Of a stretch of DNA of 64,000 bases, positions 43,820 to 53,799 are shown one piece after another. The notes beneath the pieces were generated by a model. That model was not told the DNA's origin. It worked only from the letters and a program-made list of their open reading frames with translations, and ran no database searches. The position numbers and the translations under genes were made by a program. The DNA is from Phragmites australis (taxonomy: Eukaryota; Streptophyta; Magnoliopsida; Poales; Poaceae), in NCBI RefSeq assembly GCF_958298935.1, contig NC_084944.1, positions 18,445,679 to 18,509,678 on the forward strand. The letters are read 5' to 3'. Within the stretch, counting starts at the first letter, position 1. Every line of letters begins with the position of its first letter.

Positions 43820-44860
43820 TATTGCACACGTTAAGAAAAGCACAGCTTTGATTGTTTGGGTGCTCTACTTTTTCCAAGTCAAGGTCGCCAGTGTAATCTA
43901 CAACCGATCGATTGCACAGGGAATACCAACTATCTCGAAAGTCCGATTTTGTCCCTCGATAAAACCGGACAACTTGAATCCTTGAACTATACTCGAAGAA
44001 GGTGGTTTTAGCTGATCTCCTCCTCCAGCTGTAACGGGCTCGCCGAGCAGTTCCTCGCCACTGCTGCTACAATCCCCGTCGAAGATGATGCCTGCTGCAC
44101 TGAGTGCTTGCCCTCGTTGCCGGACGGATTCGACGGCTTGCCGCATTTTGTTCACAGGGGACAGAAATCAGTTGGCAATCAGCATCTCGGTTTGCTGTGT
44201 TTTTCACCCGCTACTAAGTTTGAACATGAAGGTTTCATGTGTTTTTACGTCATTTTTCACCATAAATCCTTCAGTAATGTATTGATCTATTCTTGCCTGC
44301 AAAAACAGTCACTCTGTTAAGTGTTACTCCTAAGTACAGGAAACCTGAAGACAAGTTGCTTCCATGGAAATAAAGTGAGATTTATCAAAAAAAAATCATG
44401 GACCACATAACAGACTAGTTGCTGCCTATTTTTTTTATGCAGTATGCAACTTTGATCGATTTTTAGTTTCTCCCAGTACATATACTGAAAATGTAAGTGA
44501 AGCAAGAACACATAATAAAAAAAATTCTGAAAAATGCACATGTCATAGGAGACTCAGCACTGATGTACAGCACAAACAAATCGTACCAAAGGAAAAGTTG
44601 CAACACATATTTGTAGCTGTTCAATAAAAAGGTATTTCATTCCTCCATTGCATAGCAAGTAGCTGTTCACAATTTCAATAGTTCACTAGCACACACATCT
44701 CTCCTACCGGGGACCGTGGTGAGCATCATGGATACGTTAAGTTCTCCATGCGCGATACACTAACATTTGGGATGGGGGGAGCGAGGCCACTTGGAGATGC
44801 AATTTGACAAGCCCCCATTAACCAAACTAACTACCCAGCGTCCATCTATTAATCTAGTTA
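43820..44860. other. No supported gene; relic similarity to the kinase upstream region
   Basis: 44160-44365 resembles 28800-29210 in patches (TTGGCAATCAGCATC; GATCTATTCTTGCCTGCAAAAACAGTCACTCTGTT; AAGACAAG). A minus-strand frame at 43898-44155 (85 aa) is open but unrecognised. Confidence 0.35.
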
Positions 44861-44892
44861 CTAGTTTAATGCCCGTGAGTTGTACCGGACAC
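44861..44892 (-). mobile_element. Helitron-like 3' terminus, degenerate
   Basis: The minus strand reads CCGGTACAACTCACGGGC, then ATTAAACTAG and T. This is the same layout as the 49216 terminus, with two stem mismatches. The partner 5' end was not found. Confidence 0.45.
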
Positions 44893-45463
44893 CGAAATTT
44901 TCACGAGATTATAATGTTGATTGGGTAAAACTAATGCAAATTAACACCACACAACCAATCATCAGCTGGATCAACTCCATCATGAAGGGTGTATGCTTCA
45001 CCAAGAATGCATTCCATATTTTTAAGCTCAATATAATCTCATTATAAAATATAAATAGTAATTGAAGCTAACATTAAGAACCTCCATACAAGGCAATTAT
45101 TATAAAGTCAAAGCTAACATTCAACACAACCATTCTAAAGTAAAGACAATACTTGTCACTGATCAACCATATATTAAGGACTTCCGCATTGATGATAACA
45201 CCACACATCCTTGTAACTTGTCCACGATCAAGTTCGTAGGCCCATGCCAGATAACACCACGAACGAAAACCCATTATTGGTCCAGCTATTAAACACTTGG
45301 ATGCTGAACTTCCCAAAACAATTATGCATCAAACTAGGGTATGAATAAGTCCTCAAAAGCAGCTATTAAGCACTGTATTGAAATAAGCCCATGACTAATT
45401 GTTCTTTCTAAACTGTATTCTACGACCATCGGCGAGAAATGCTGAATTGTGGTTGTCCTTATA
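44893..45463. other. No gene seen
   Basis: AT-rich, with a short repeated phrase GCTAACATT(A/C)A near 45067 and 45113. It is probably the body of the decayed Helitron whose 3' end is at 44861. Confidence 0.3.
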
Positions 45464-45702
45464 CCCTCCCCAATCTGAAATAAGTGTTGTCTAAGATATC
45501 GATACGGTCTCCAAAATATAACTTTGACTATTTCTTTTTGTTGTAATATATTAATAAAATATAGTAAAAATATACTATTATGAAATTACTCTTCGAGAAA
45601 AATCTACTCATGTCATTTTTAAGTATCCAAACTCAATACATAAAAGATAATTTATAGCCAAAGTTTCAAACAGAAAACATACTTATTTTGGATTGAAGGG
45701 TG
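45464..45702. mobile_element. Stowaway-like MITE (239 bp), TA target site
   Basis: It starts CCCTCCCCAATCTGAAATAAG and its other end reads CACCCTTCAATCCAAAATAAG in reverse complement, an imperfect terminal inverted repeat of about 20 bp. TA flanks it at 45462-45463 and 45703-45704. Size, AT-rich interior and TA duplication fit Tc1/mariner-derived Stowaway elements. Confidence 0.7.
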
Positions 45703-45829
45703 TACTAAGGAGATGAGGTCAAAACAATGTCATCATCCAGCTGGCGTGCATAACAAAAGATCAGCATTAGTGGTTTTCAAATGCTACTTACCCTAGAGTT
45801 GGCCAAATGGGTCAGCACGCGGCTACCTT

Positions 45830-46386
45830 CCAGAATATTTTGTTTCGGAGAATCCCTCTATTATTTGGTGCTACGACTGGCAGCACTCCTTGTAGAGCAC
45901 ACCATCCTCCATTGCTGTTCTGACCCTATTGTTCTCCTGGTCGGTGGGGCTCCCCATCACCTTTTAGCGCTTCGCGGCAGTGGCTATGTTCTGATGTCCC
46001 AGGACCCGTCCTTGAGCTTGCGGTTTGGTGTGGGAGCCGTCGATCGAGTCAGGTAGTTAGGTGTGGGAGCAGGGCTCCGCCTGTCGAGTTGTCGGGTTGT
46101 CCTGATCGAGGTGCTAGTAGGGCATAGTTGCTTGCGGGGTAGCGTTGTTTGGTGTGGATACTATTTATTGTGTGGTTGCTGGATTGTAGTTGCTTTCTGT
46201 ACCTTCGTTGTCCTATGGGGGGTTTGGGGTTTCTTTATTTCTTCTTTGTCCTGCACGTGAGCTGGGCTGCGTGGGTTGTATTGCAGTGCTTGTTAACGTT
46301 TTCGGACCGATTTTCCTTATAAACTAGGTCACTTTTTCTTTTTAATACAATAACACGTAGCTCTTCTGCGTGTTCGAAAAAAAAAA
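45830..46386 (+). mobile_element. 5'-truncated LINE 3' end with A tail
   Basis: The right end is AATACAATAACACGTAGCTC followed by TTCTGCGTGTTCG and 10 A (46377-46386). The short hairpin ACGTAG...CTGCGT just before the tail is a known feature of grass L1 3' ends. The left border is uncertain and no TSD was established. Confidence 0.55.
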
Positions 46387-46734
46387 TAGCTACTATAATT
46401 CCAGTATGTGGTACTCTTCTTCTTACAATTATTCGCACTAATCTTCTGAACGAACAATAGAGTTATGACTACAGAAAATATCAGAAAAATGTCTCCTTGG
46501 GTTTTACAAAATCGGTGCAATCCAGTGTAAATTTTCGGTTGCATCCATAGATACCATGGAAACCTACTTCCAGTGGCAATATCTGTTGCAGGCATCTTCA
46601 ACCTGCCAGGGTGTTCACCGAGAAATGTATTACTATGCTTCTCACAACAGAATTGCATGCGTTCAGTGCCCAAACTTACATCAACAAGCACGAGAGAGAG
46701 AGAGCTGCTGCAGGGCATGCTCCACGTCGCGCGG
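46387..46734. other. No gene recognised
   Basis: Spacer between the LINE tail and the Tekay-like element. A minus-strand frame (46329-46742) is open but resembles nothing known to me. Confidence 0.3.
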
Positions 46735-47331
46735 TGTAACACCTAAAATTTTGTACAAGAGAATTGAATCAAATAAAATAAATAATAATTAATTGAAAAA
46801 ACAAAAGCAAAAGAAACAAAATGAAAAACAACAAAACCCTCCCGGGTTCCCTGCTCTCTCATTCCCTCTCCCTCAGCCCAATCCGGCCTGACCTAACCAT
46901 CTCTCTCTCCCCCCCTCTCGGTCCGGCCCGCACCCAACCGGCTCCCTCTTCTTCCGCGCCGCACGCAGGCCGAGCCGCCTAGGCCCACCGACCACGCCGC
47001 AGCCGCCCGCGCTAACGCTAGCCCACTCAGCCGCCGCGCCTCCCTCTCCCTCCCTCTCTCAAGTTTATGCCTAGCCCACCTGTCAGCACCGTCCTTTACC
47101 TTGCACCCCCCTTCCTTTTTCCCCGCGCCGTAACCAGTCCGGCAACCACATCAATCCTGCGCCGAGTTAAGGAAGAAGATCACCGCGTGACAACAAATTT
47201 GGAAACCGTGACCAAGGAGAAGGAAAGAGGATCAACCGCCGACGAGATTGAAGCACAGGAAGATGGAAAGAGCACCACGGATTTCTCGCCGGCCACCAAG
47301 CTCTACCCGATCTCAACTTCACTCTCCCACA

Positions 47332-47339
47332 TATAAATA
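47332..47339 (+). promoter_or_regulatory. TATA box of the Tekay-like 5' LTR
   Basis: CACATATAAATACCCCCC is conserved at the same place in the 3' LTR (57921). Confidence 0.65.
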
Positions 47340-50185
47340 CCCCCCAAACATCGCTCCCTAGCATCCCAAGCCACTCCACATTGTTTCCCCCCGAGCCCCA
47401 GCGCTAGAGCGCCGCTTGAGAGCCCTAGCGCTGCCGCCGAGCCTTTGTCGCCGCCCTTTGCCGTCCCTCAAACTCCCTCATCATCGCTCCCTCGTCCTAA
47501 GACCGGCCACCGGAGCTCAACTCCGACAACCTCCCAAGCCTGCGCCACTGCCACAAGCTCGCCGTCGACTTGTTCTACACCGGAGCCAAGGTAGGTTCAA
47601 TCCTCACCATCCGATCGCCATTCAACGGCTGTGATTAAAAGCCTCTCCTACCGTTTTGCCCTGCCAAGTCAGCGCCCATGTAGGATGGCCTGGCCAGCCC
47701 CTTAATCCCATGTGGCGAGGCCACGTTGGCCCTCTGTCCTACATGCCACGCCACGTCAGGTCCCATGTTTCCTCTTTTTCTTTATTTCTGATGCTGGCGT
47801 AATAAATACCTTTTCGCGTGTAAGAATAATTCATAAATTTGGATAAATAGGAAAATAGGGTTTTCTAAATAATAAAAATCAGGAAAAATCTTTATTAATT
47901 CTGAAATAATAGTTTTAATGTTTAAATAGGTTTTCTTAATGTTTTTAATTTTGGAAAAATAGGAAATAATTATGATAAATCAGAAAATGGGTTTTTCTTT
48001 AGTAAAATAATTTGGAATAATATTTTTTTAATTCTTTTAGTATTTCTTTATTTCCTAAAAATCCTTTTTAATTCCTTAAAATTGACAAAAAATCCCAAAA
48101 AATACTAGGAGCCTCCAGGAAAAATCCTAGGAAAATTCCAACGCCTTTCTTTCATCCTTCCAAAACCATATCTCCACCGGCAATTCCAATCTAATTGTTT
48201 CTTTCACCAATAATTCACCAAAAATCATAAATTGAGTTATTTGTTGTGTTTTTGGTGTTTATTGCATTGTTTTATTTTGTGATTAGACGCTGACGTCCAG
48301 TAGAAGAAGTTTGCAGGTTTCCATGACCAGTAGTTCGAGGATCCCGCTAAGTACCAAGGTGAAGGCAGATTGTCCTTGATGCATTTTGATCATAAGTTTC
48401 TAAATGCTTTCATTTTATAAAGTTGCATGCTTATAGTTGTAGTTGGGAAATCCAAGATAGGCTATACCTTAGTTTCTCCACATCTACCTTGTCGCATTGT
48501 TTTTGGTGGGTTCAAGGGTAGTATTGCTTAGCCGTGCTTGGGAATACACTTGGTATAATAATTTTGATAATGGTTTTATGCAACGAGATAAAATTGTGTC
48601 TTTAGCTACACGAACTAGGGAATTGAGCAAGAGGTTGGGTTGGATGCCAAGAGAAGGTGGATAGTAGTCTTGCTCAATTCGATTAAGGACCGGTTCATGG
48701 TGTGATCGGATCGAGCTTTACAGTACAACCACAAGCCTGGTATGGGACGGGCCTGACCGACTAATTAGTTTATCCCAATAAATTGTAGACTGGTGGTAGA
48801 ATGGGGAATAGATGGAATTTCCCTGGAACCATATGGTGCAAGAGGGGGCTTCCGTTGTTGAGGATATTTGTGTCACACAGCAATGAAACCTTAGCGGGTA
48901 GACACTTGTTGGGAGAAACTTTGTAAATGCCTTGCAGTGGTCAACTCGACACACACCTTTGAAGTATGTAAGGTATCGACGGATATTGGTAAAAGAGTCT
49001 GATCATATCTTGTGGGTAAAGTGTACAACCTCTGTAGTGTGTAAAACTAATTAATCATCCATGCTCACGATCATGAGCGACGAGGAATGCCACACTTGAT
49101 TAGAATACACTATTTTTGGATGACTTTATGTTGGTGGTTCATTCATGGTTGTGAGAATCATGTTTGAGATGGTCAACTTCGGTTGAGGTAGTCAAGAAGG
49201 TTATTCTTGATGTTACTAGTTATCTGCCCGTACGTTGTAACGGGCGCTAAAAATTTGTTAAGATAGAAGTTCTTAAGATTTACATGTGTTGGTGCTATTG
49301 GATAGGTCTCCAAATGGAGTGCGACCCCTGGTTCGTTTCGAAGATGCCATCTGCGAGAAAACGCTAAATATGGACATGAAGAGCTACTGCAATTGGATAG
49401 CAGGATTTTGTAAAGGGAAACATAATAGTAAGATTTTATAAAGGGAAACACCAATGAGGTTTCATTGCATCTAAGGATCTCTAGCTTGGTAAGACATGAA
49501 TCTGTACATGAATATACTTGCTAAATCACAAAAGTTGTGAGTACAAACCGGATCACGAAAACATGCTGCAATCCATTAGAAATAAGCCCAAAACAACTTT
49601 TAGAGTACAGCTATACATGAAACTCTATTTGACTAATTTCACAATCAAATTATGTAATTGACAGATTGCTAAATGGACCTGATGGCATGCTAGAGTTCCA
49701 GAAGCACTTGGTTAATTTGACCTATCAATTTCAACACTTCCTAAAACTGCCTGTAGATCCTTGTAGAGCTTCTAGCACTTAGAGAATACATAAACTCAAG
49801 AAACACAGTTTCTAGCATCTCTGCATCTGATTCCCAAAATGGCTGATAAATAAACTTATGTACAAAATCAGAACCTAAAACCAACATGAAAAATCATTGA
49901 TCCCTAATTAATGAAGACTTATCAAAGGGTTAGCATCAACCAAAATATAATCACTAAAGTTGAATGGAATGATGCAACATCTATAAGCTGGCAGCCTGGT
50001 TCTAACAAACTACCCTCCCCTTCTATTTCTCCATTATAGCAGCAACCATAAACCAATCAGGAAAAAAGAGATGATGGTAGTAGAGAAACTATGCAAGGAA
50101 TGAAAGGCGAAGACCTCCTGGTCGCAGTAAATCATATACAGCTACACGGTGGTGAGGTAGTGCGGGGCCCAGGCTCACCCAATGC

Positions 50186-50372
50186 GTTGAACGCCCAGCA
50201 AGAACCCTACACATCGACAAACCAAAGAAAATTAAGAATCACTCATAGAAGTCGTCGCTCCATGGGGGGGGGGGGGTCTCGGGCACACCTGGTGCTTGAC
50301 GATGCCTTCGTCCCTCCAGTCCAAATCATCGGGGAGGCCATCGATGGGAAGCATGGGCGCCGAGTCCCCTGA
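50186..50372 (-). pseudogene. Captured papain-family (RD19/cathepsin F-like) cysteine protease fragment with intron
   Basis: On the minus strand an exon ending at 50289 encodes LPIDGLPDDLDWRDEGIVKH and a Gln, followed by an 82-bp intron (GTGTGC...GTGTAG, 50207-50288). The next exon starts at 50206 with GSCWAFNALG. The DWR motif followed by GSCWAF is the start of the mature C1A peptidase with the catalytic Cys, and the spacing resembles plant RD19-type vacuolar proteases. Only this small part is present; His and Asn of the active site are missing. The retained intron shows capture from DNA, not from RNA. It cannot give an active enzyme. Confidence 0.7.
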
Positions 50373-50712
50373 GCTCACACAGGAGCGCAAGCCGACAGCG
50401 GCACAACCGGTCGTGGGGTCAAGATCTTGGTGGGCACGGAGCAGGACGCCAGCCAAAATATAATGGCTTCTCCTTCCGGAAGTGGCTCACTGAGGCCCTC
50501 AACTACTACGGCGGAGGTGGAGCGCGTGGTGCTAGGCGAGGAGATACGGGGCGTCCTGCTGGGCGAGGGCGGCCACCAACGCGAGCGCTGGCAGGGGCAG
50601 GAGACGGTTCGTGATGGAGAGCAGGAGCAAAACGCGCAGGACGCACGAGAGGATGAGGGGTGACGGCTTTAGGAGGAGGTAGGCAGAGGGCATGGACAGG
50701 AAGAGAACTCAC

Positions 50713-50776
50713 CAGCGCGAGCTTCCTATACGCAGCGCGTATGTCAGTGGCGGAGGCGTTCTTGCACGATCGGACC
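50713..50776 (-). pseudogene. Captured DnaJ J-domain exon fragment
   Basis: The minus strand encodes CKNASATDIRAAYRKLAL and then GTGAGTTC, a consensus 5' splice donor. NAS-x-x-(D/E)I-(R/K)-x-AYRKLAL is helix I/II of the J domain, immediately before the usual WHPDK; the HPD part would be in the missing next exon. Sequence upstream is not J-like. It lies about 340 bp upstream, in the Helitron's sense, of the protease fragment. Confidence 0.65.
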
Positions 50777-50820
50777 CGGAGATCGAGCTCTGGGCGCGGC
50801 TCCCGCTGGCCAATCGAACG

Positions 50821-51006
50821 GGAGTCCTTCTGGATTCGGGGCACCGCCGACGGTGGGATGCTCGAGAGCCGGGCAGTGAGGCGACGGCGGTGGAGGACGC
50901 TGTGGGAGGAAGGGGAGTCCTTCTGGATTTGGGGCGCCACCGACGATGAGACGCTCGGGAGCCGGCCTGCGAGGTGGTGGCGGTGGAGGACGCGGCGGGA
51001 GGAAGG
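50821..51006. repeat. Two tandem 93-bp units inside the Helitron
   Basis: GGAGTCCTTCTGGATTCGGG (50821) recurs as GGAGTCCTTCTGGATTTGGG (50914), each followed by a GC-rich unit ending GGGAGGAAGG. The units have equal length. Confidence 0.85.
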
Positions 51007-51798
51007 GTATCAAGATGCGCGACGGTTCGGCGGGTTTTAGTGACGAACACGAGGTGGTGTTGTCCTGGCTACGGCTGTTGAGGGGCGAAAAGGCGGCCGG
51101 CCGGTGAGAGGAAGGACGGAACTGTGTAGCCCACGCGGAGGGGAGGGGAGGGGGTGGAGGTGGCGCGGTGGCGGCGGACTGGCATCACTGAGGGGAGGAG
51201 GTGGAGGCGTCGCGTTGGGAGGTTGGAGATGGCGGCGGGGATTGGGGGAGGAGAGATGTGGTGAAGCCAGAAACGCGCATGCGTAGACGGGGAGGGGAGG
51301 GGGGACAGAAGAATCTGAGGGGTGGTAGAGGAATATTCTTGGCAGACCATACATGCACTACTTATTTTTTAAGTATGAGAGATTTACTTTTAGCATTTAC
51401 TTTCACTTTTATTAAATTATGCTTTTATGCAAATAAGTTCATGTAAGCTTTATTATTGTGAAAGCCTTCATTACATCTTTTACCACAACTTGCAGAGTAC
51501 GAGACGTACTGACACTTGCTATATCCACATTGCTTAGTCGGGGAAGATTCTAAGGATTGCTAAGGTGGTGTTCTACATCGACTACCTGCGGGAACAGGAG
51601 ATTAAGAAGACTACGCTAGCTGCGGTGTTTATTTGCTTCTTAACCCTGGAAGGTCCCTTCTGTAATCGTAAGTAATCACGTTAAGTTATGACATTGTGTT
51701 TTGTTTATCATCTATGAAGTCCCTGTATATTATAATTGAATCCTGACTCAAGATATAGTATGTGTATTGGTCTATCCTTAGATCGGTCCAGACAGAGA

Positions 51799-51810
51799 TG
51801 GCATTAGAGT
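51799..51810 (+). other. Degenerate primer-binding site of the Tekay-like element
   Basis: TGGCATTAGAGT begins 5 bp after the LTR end and matches TGGTATCAGAGC at 9 of 12 positions. Confidence 0.55.
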
Positions 51811-51958
51811 TGTGTCTACCTAGAGCGCAAGCTTAGTAGACTGGACAACCTTAAAAATGGAAAACCTTAGAGTAAAAGAATTTCTTAAGACTTCTTTTCT
51901 GAACTTCTTTCTCTCCCTCATGTTGTTGCTTATATATCTCTATCTTGTCTTTAGATGA

Positions 51959-52628
51959 TGCGATTCATCGATACCCATCACTCCAACAGAGTGCTCGCTG
52001 GGACTATGCTGAGACTGCTCTGGGATGCGCTGTAGTCCCAAGGTCACCAGAAGGAACCCTTGTACGAGGGATTCTAGAGGGAGCTACCAAATCGTGAGGA
52101 ATGGATGGTCGTGGTGCACATATACAAGGCCCATCCTCAGCAAGGGGTATACAAGGTTGCTCGTTGCTACCAGAGTGATGGGTTGAGAGAGAACTTCGAA
52201 GCTGGGATCGAAGACGCAGCATGCCAAGCCCTCTACCGCATCTGCGAGGACTACCACCTGGAGCTTTGTCACACTAGCTAGGACTACATCCCCTACCGTC
52301 TACATGCCCACCCAGAAAAGATGGTCAACCCCACACCCATGAAGATTACCCAAGACTCTGTGAGCTGATCCGCTTCTCCATGGGATTGGACACCATGCTG
52401 GATGAAGTCTTGGAGGAGCTGAAGGACTCTCACCACCGCCTTCACATTGTAGAGGTGGAAAACCAGAACCTCCGGCACCACCTGTTCGGAGAAGTCATGC
52501 CTGCAACCACCCAGAACATAGATGACCGCTCTGTGATGCTGAAGACCTACGACTCTTCTGACTACGCCCTCACCGGGATTGGAAGCAACACTATCGCGAC
52601 CAGTAGCCAAGCACCCCAGAACCCTTAG
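51959..52628 (+). pseudogene. Extra frame between LTR and gag of the Tekay-like element
   Basis: One plus-strand frame from about 51959 to 52370, broken by a few stops, gives a protein-like segment (THHSNRVLAG, VVHIYKAHPQQGVYKVARCY, FEAGIEDAACQALYRICEDY). A second frame follows at 52380-52628 (LDTMLDEVLEELKDSHHRLH). The composition is protein-like rather than random, but I recognise no domain. It sits where some plant Ty3 elements carry an additional gene ahead of gag. Function unknown. Confidence 0.4.
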
Positions 52629-52867
52629 GAGTCTAGGATGTCCTAGTAGTAATCGAGTAGTGATCATCTTAGGTCGTTGGTTCTTCATGGTTTTTTCTGA
52701 TTGTGAGTGCTCGTGTGAGTTGCGCAACCACCTTCGGGCACTTGTCTGCATCCACACTTCTAAAACAATAATAAGTTAATAATATAAATATATCACTTTA
52801 GTATAATGATCTCCAAGTAAACCTTAATGAATCATACCCTGTCTAACCCCTCCTTCCAAAAATTCAG

Positions 52868-53760
52868 ATGGAGAACACCAATTCCTGGAGGAACTCCAGC
52901 AACAATGACACCCCTTCGCCCACGATGACAATGGATCAACTGATGGCTGCACAGACTCAGATCCTACAAGGAATAGTTGAGACCATAGTCAACTTGCAGC
53001 AACCTGCTCCTACCCACACTCAAGGTCCACCTTCCCATCAAGGATAGTCCAAACTTGGGAAATTTATGAGGACTAAGCCCCCAACCTTCTCTCATACCTC
53101 TGAGCCATTTGATGTCGACGATTGACTCAAGGATGTGGAAAAGAAGCTTCTCATTGCATAATGCAGTGATCGAGAGAAGGTGATGTATGCTGTACACCAG
53201 CTCATTAGACCTACAACAAACTGGTGGATACCTACTGCAACACCCACGAGAATCTGAGAACCAACACGTGGGAAGAATTCAAGGGCGCTTTCCGCAAACA
53301 CCATATGCCAACGGGGACTATCGCGATGATGAAGAAGGAGTTTCTCAGCCTGACTCAGGGGGATATGATGGTGAACGAGTATGTGAGTCGGTTCACCCAA
53401 CTATCCAGGTATGCCCAGAGGACGTGGATATGAACGAAAAGAAGCAGGAGCGCTTCTTCCATGGGCTCACCCATGGCATTCAGAAACAACTAAGTACTCA
53501 CGATTACCTGGACTTCCAACACCTAGTGAACAAGACCCTGGACCTGGAAGGAAGACGCCATCTACACGAAGGAGCCCGCAAGCGGAAGAAGACCGCACAA
53601 GGGCAATACTCTGGAAGCAGCTCTTGTCCTTGTCATGCCCCACAGCAACAGCAGTGTCACGTCCCTAAGACCCCAACATTTGCTCCCCTTCCATTGTACC
53701 AGCAACCCCAACGCCTCAACAACAACACCTCAACTCCAGTGTGGAATGAAGCTCCGTAGA
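52868..53760 (+). pseudogene. gag of the Tekay-like element, decayed
   Basis: It starts at Met 52868 (MENTNSWRNSSNNDTPSPTM) and has stops at about 53047, 53125 and 53161 and two frameshifts. Capsid-like motifs: EEFKGAFRKHHMPTGTIAMM, EFLSLTQGDMMVNEYVSRFTQLSRY, KKQERFFHGLTHGIQKQL. A zinc-knuckle remnant downstream (CFNYQEIWYYAKEC, about 53776) has lost two of its ligands. Gag would form the particle around element RNA; this copy cannot. Confidence 0.8.
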
Positions 53761-53799
53761 TTCTGACAAGATGAACATGCTTTAACTACCAAGAAATAT

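Larger units (their letters stand above)
49216..51382 (-). mobile_element. Non-autonomous Helitron (2167 bp) carrying two host-gene fragments
   Basis: On the minus strand it starts TCTCTCATACTTAAAAAA and ends with a GCCCGT/ACGGGC hairpin, ten bases and CTAG. The neighbours are A (49215) and T (51383) on the plus strand. The 3' LTR of the host element reads straight across this point (GGTTATTTACTTTC near 59820), giving an exact empty site and showing no TSD, as expected for Helitrons. No Rep/helicase is encoded. The interior holds fragments of a papain-type protease and a DnaJ protein plus a 93-bp duplication. Confidence 0.92.
46735..51794 (+). repeat. 5' LTR of the Tekay-like element, interrupted by a Helitron
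   Basis: It starts TGTAACACC and ends GGTCCAGACA. Removing the Helitron (49216-51382) leaves 2893 bp, co-linear with the 2920-bp 3' LTR. Confidence 0.85.
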
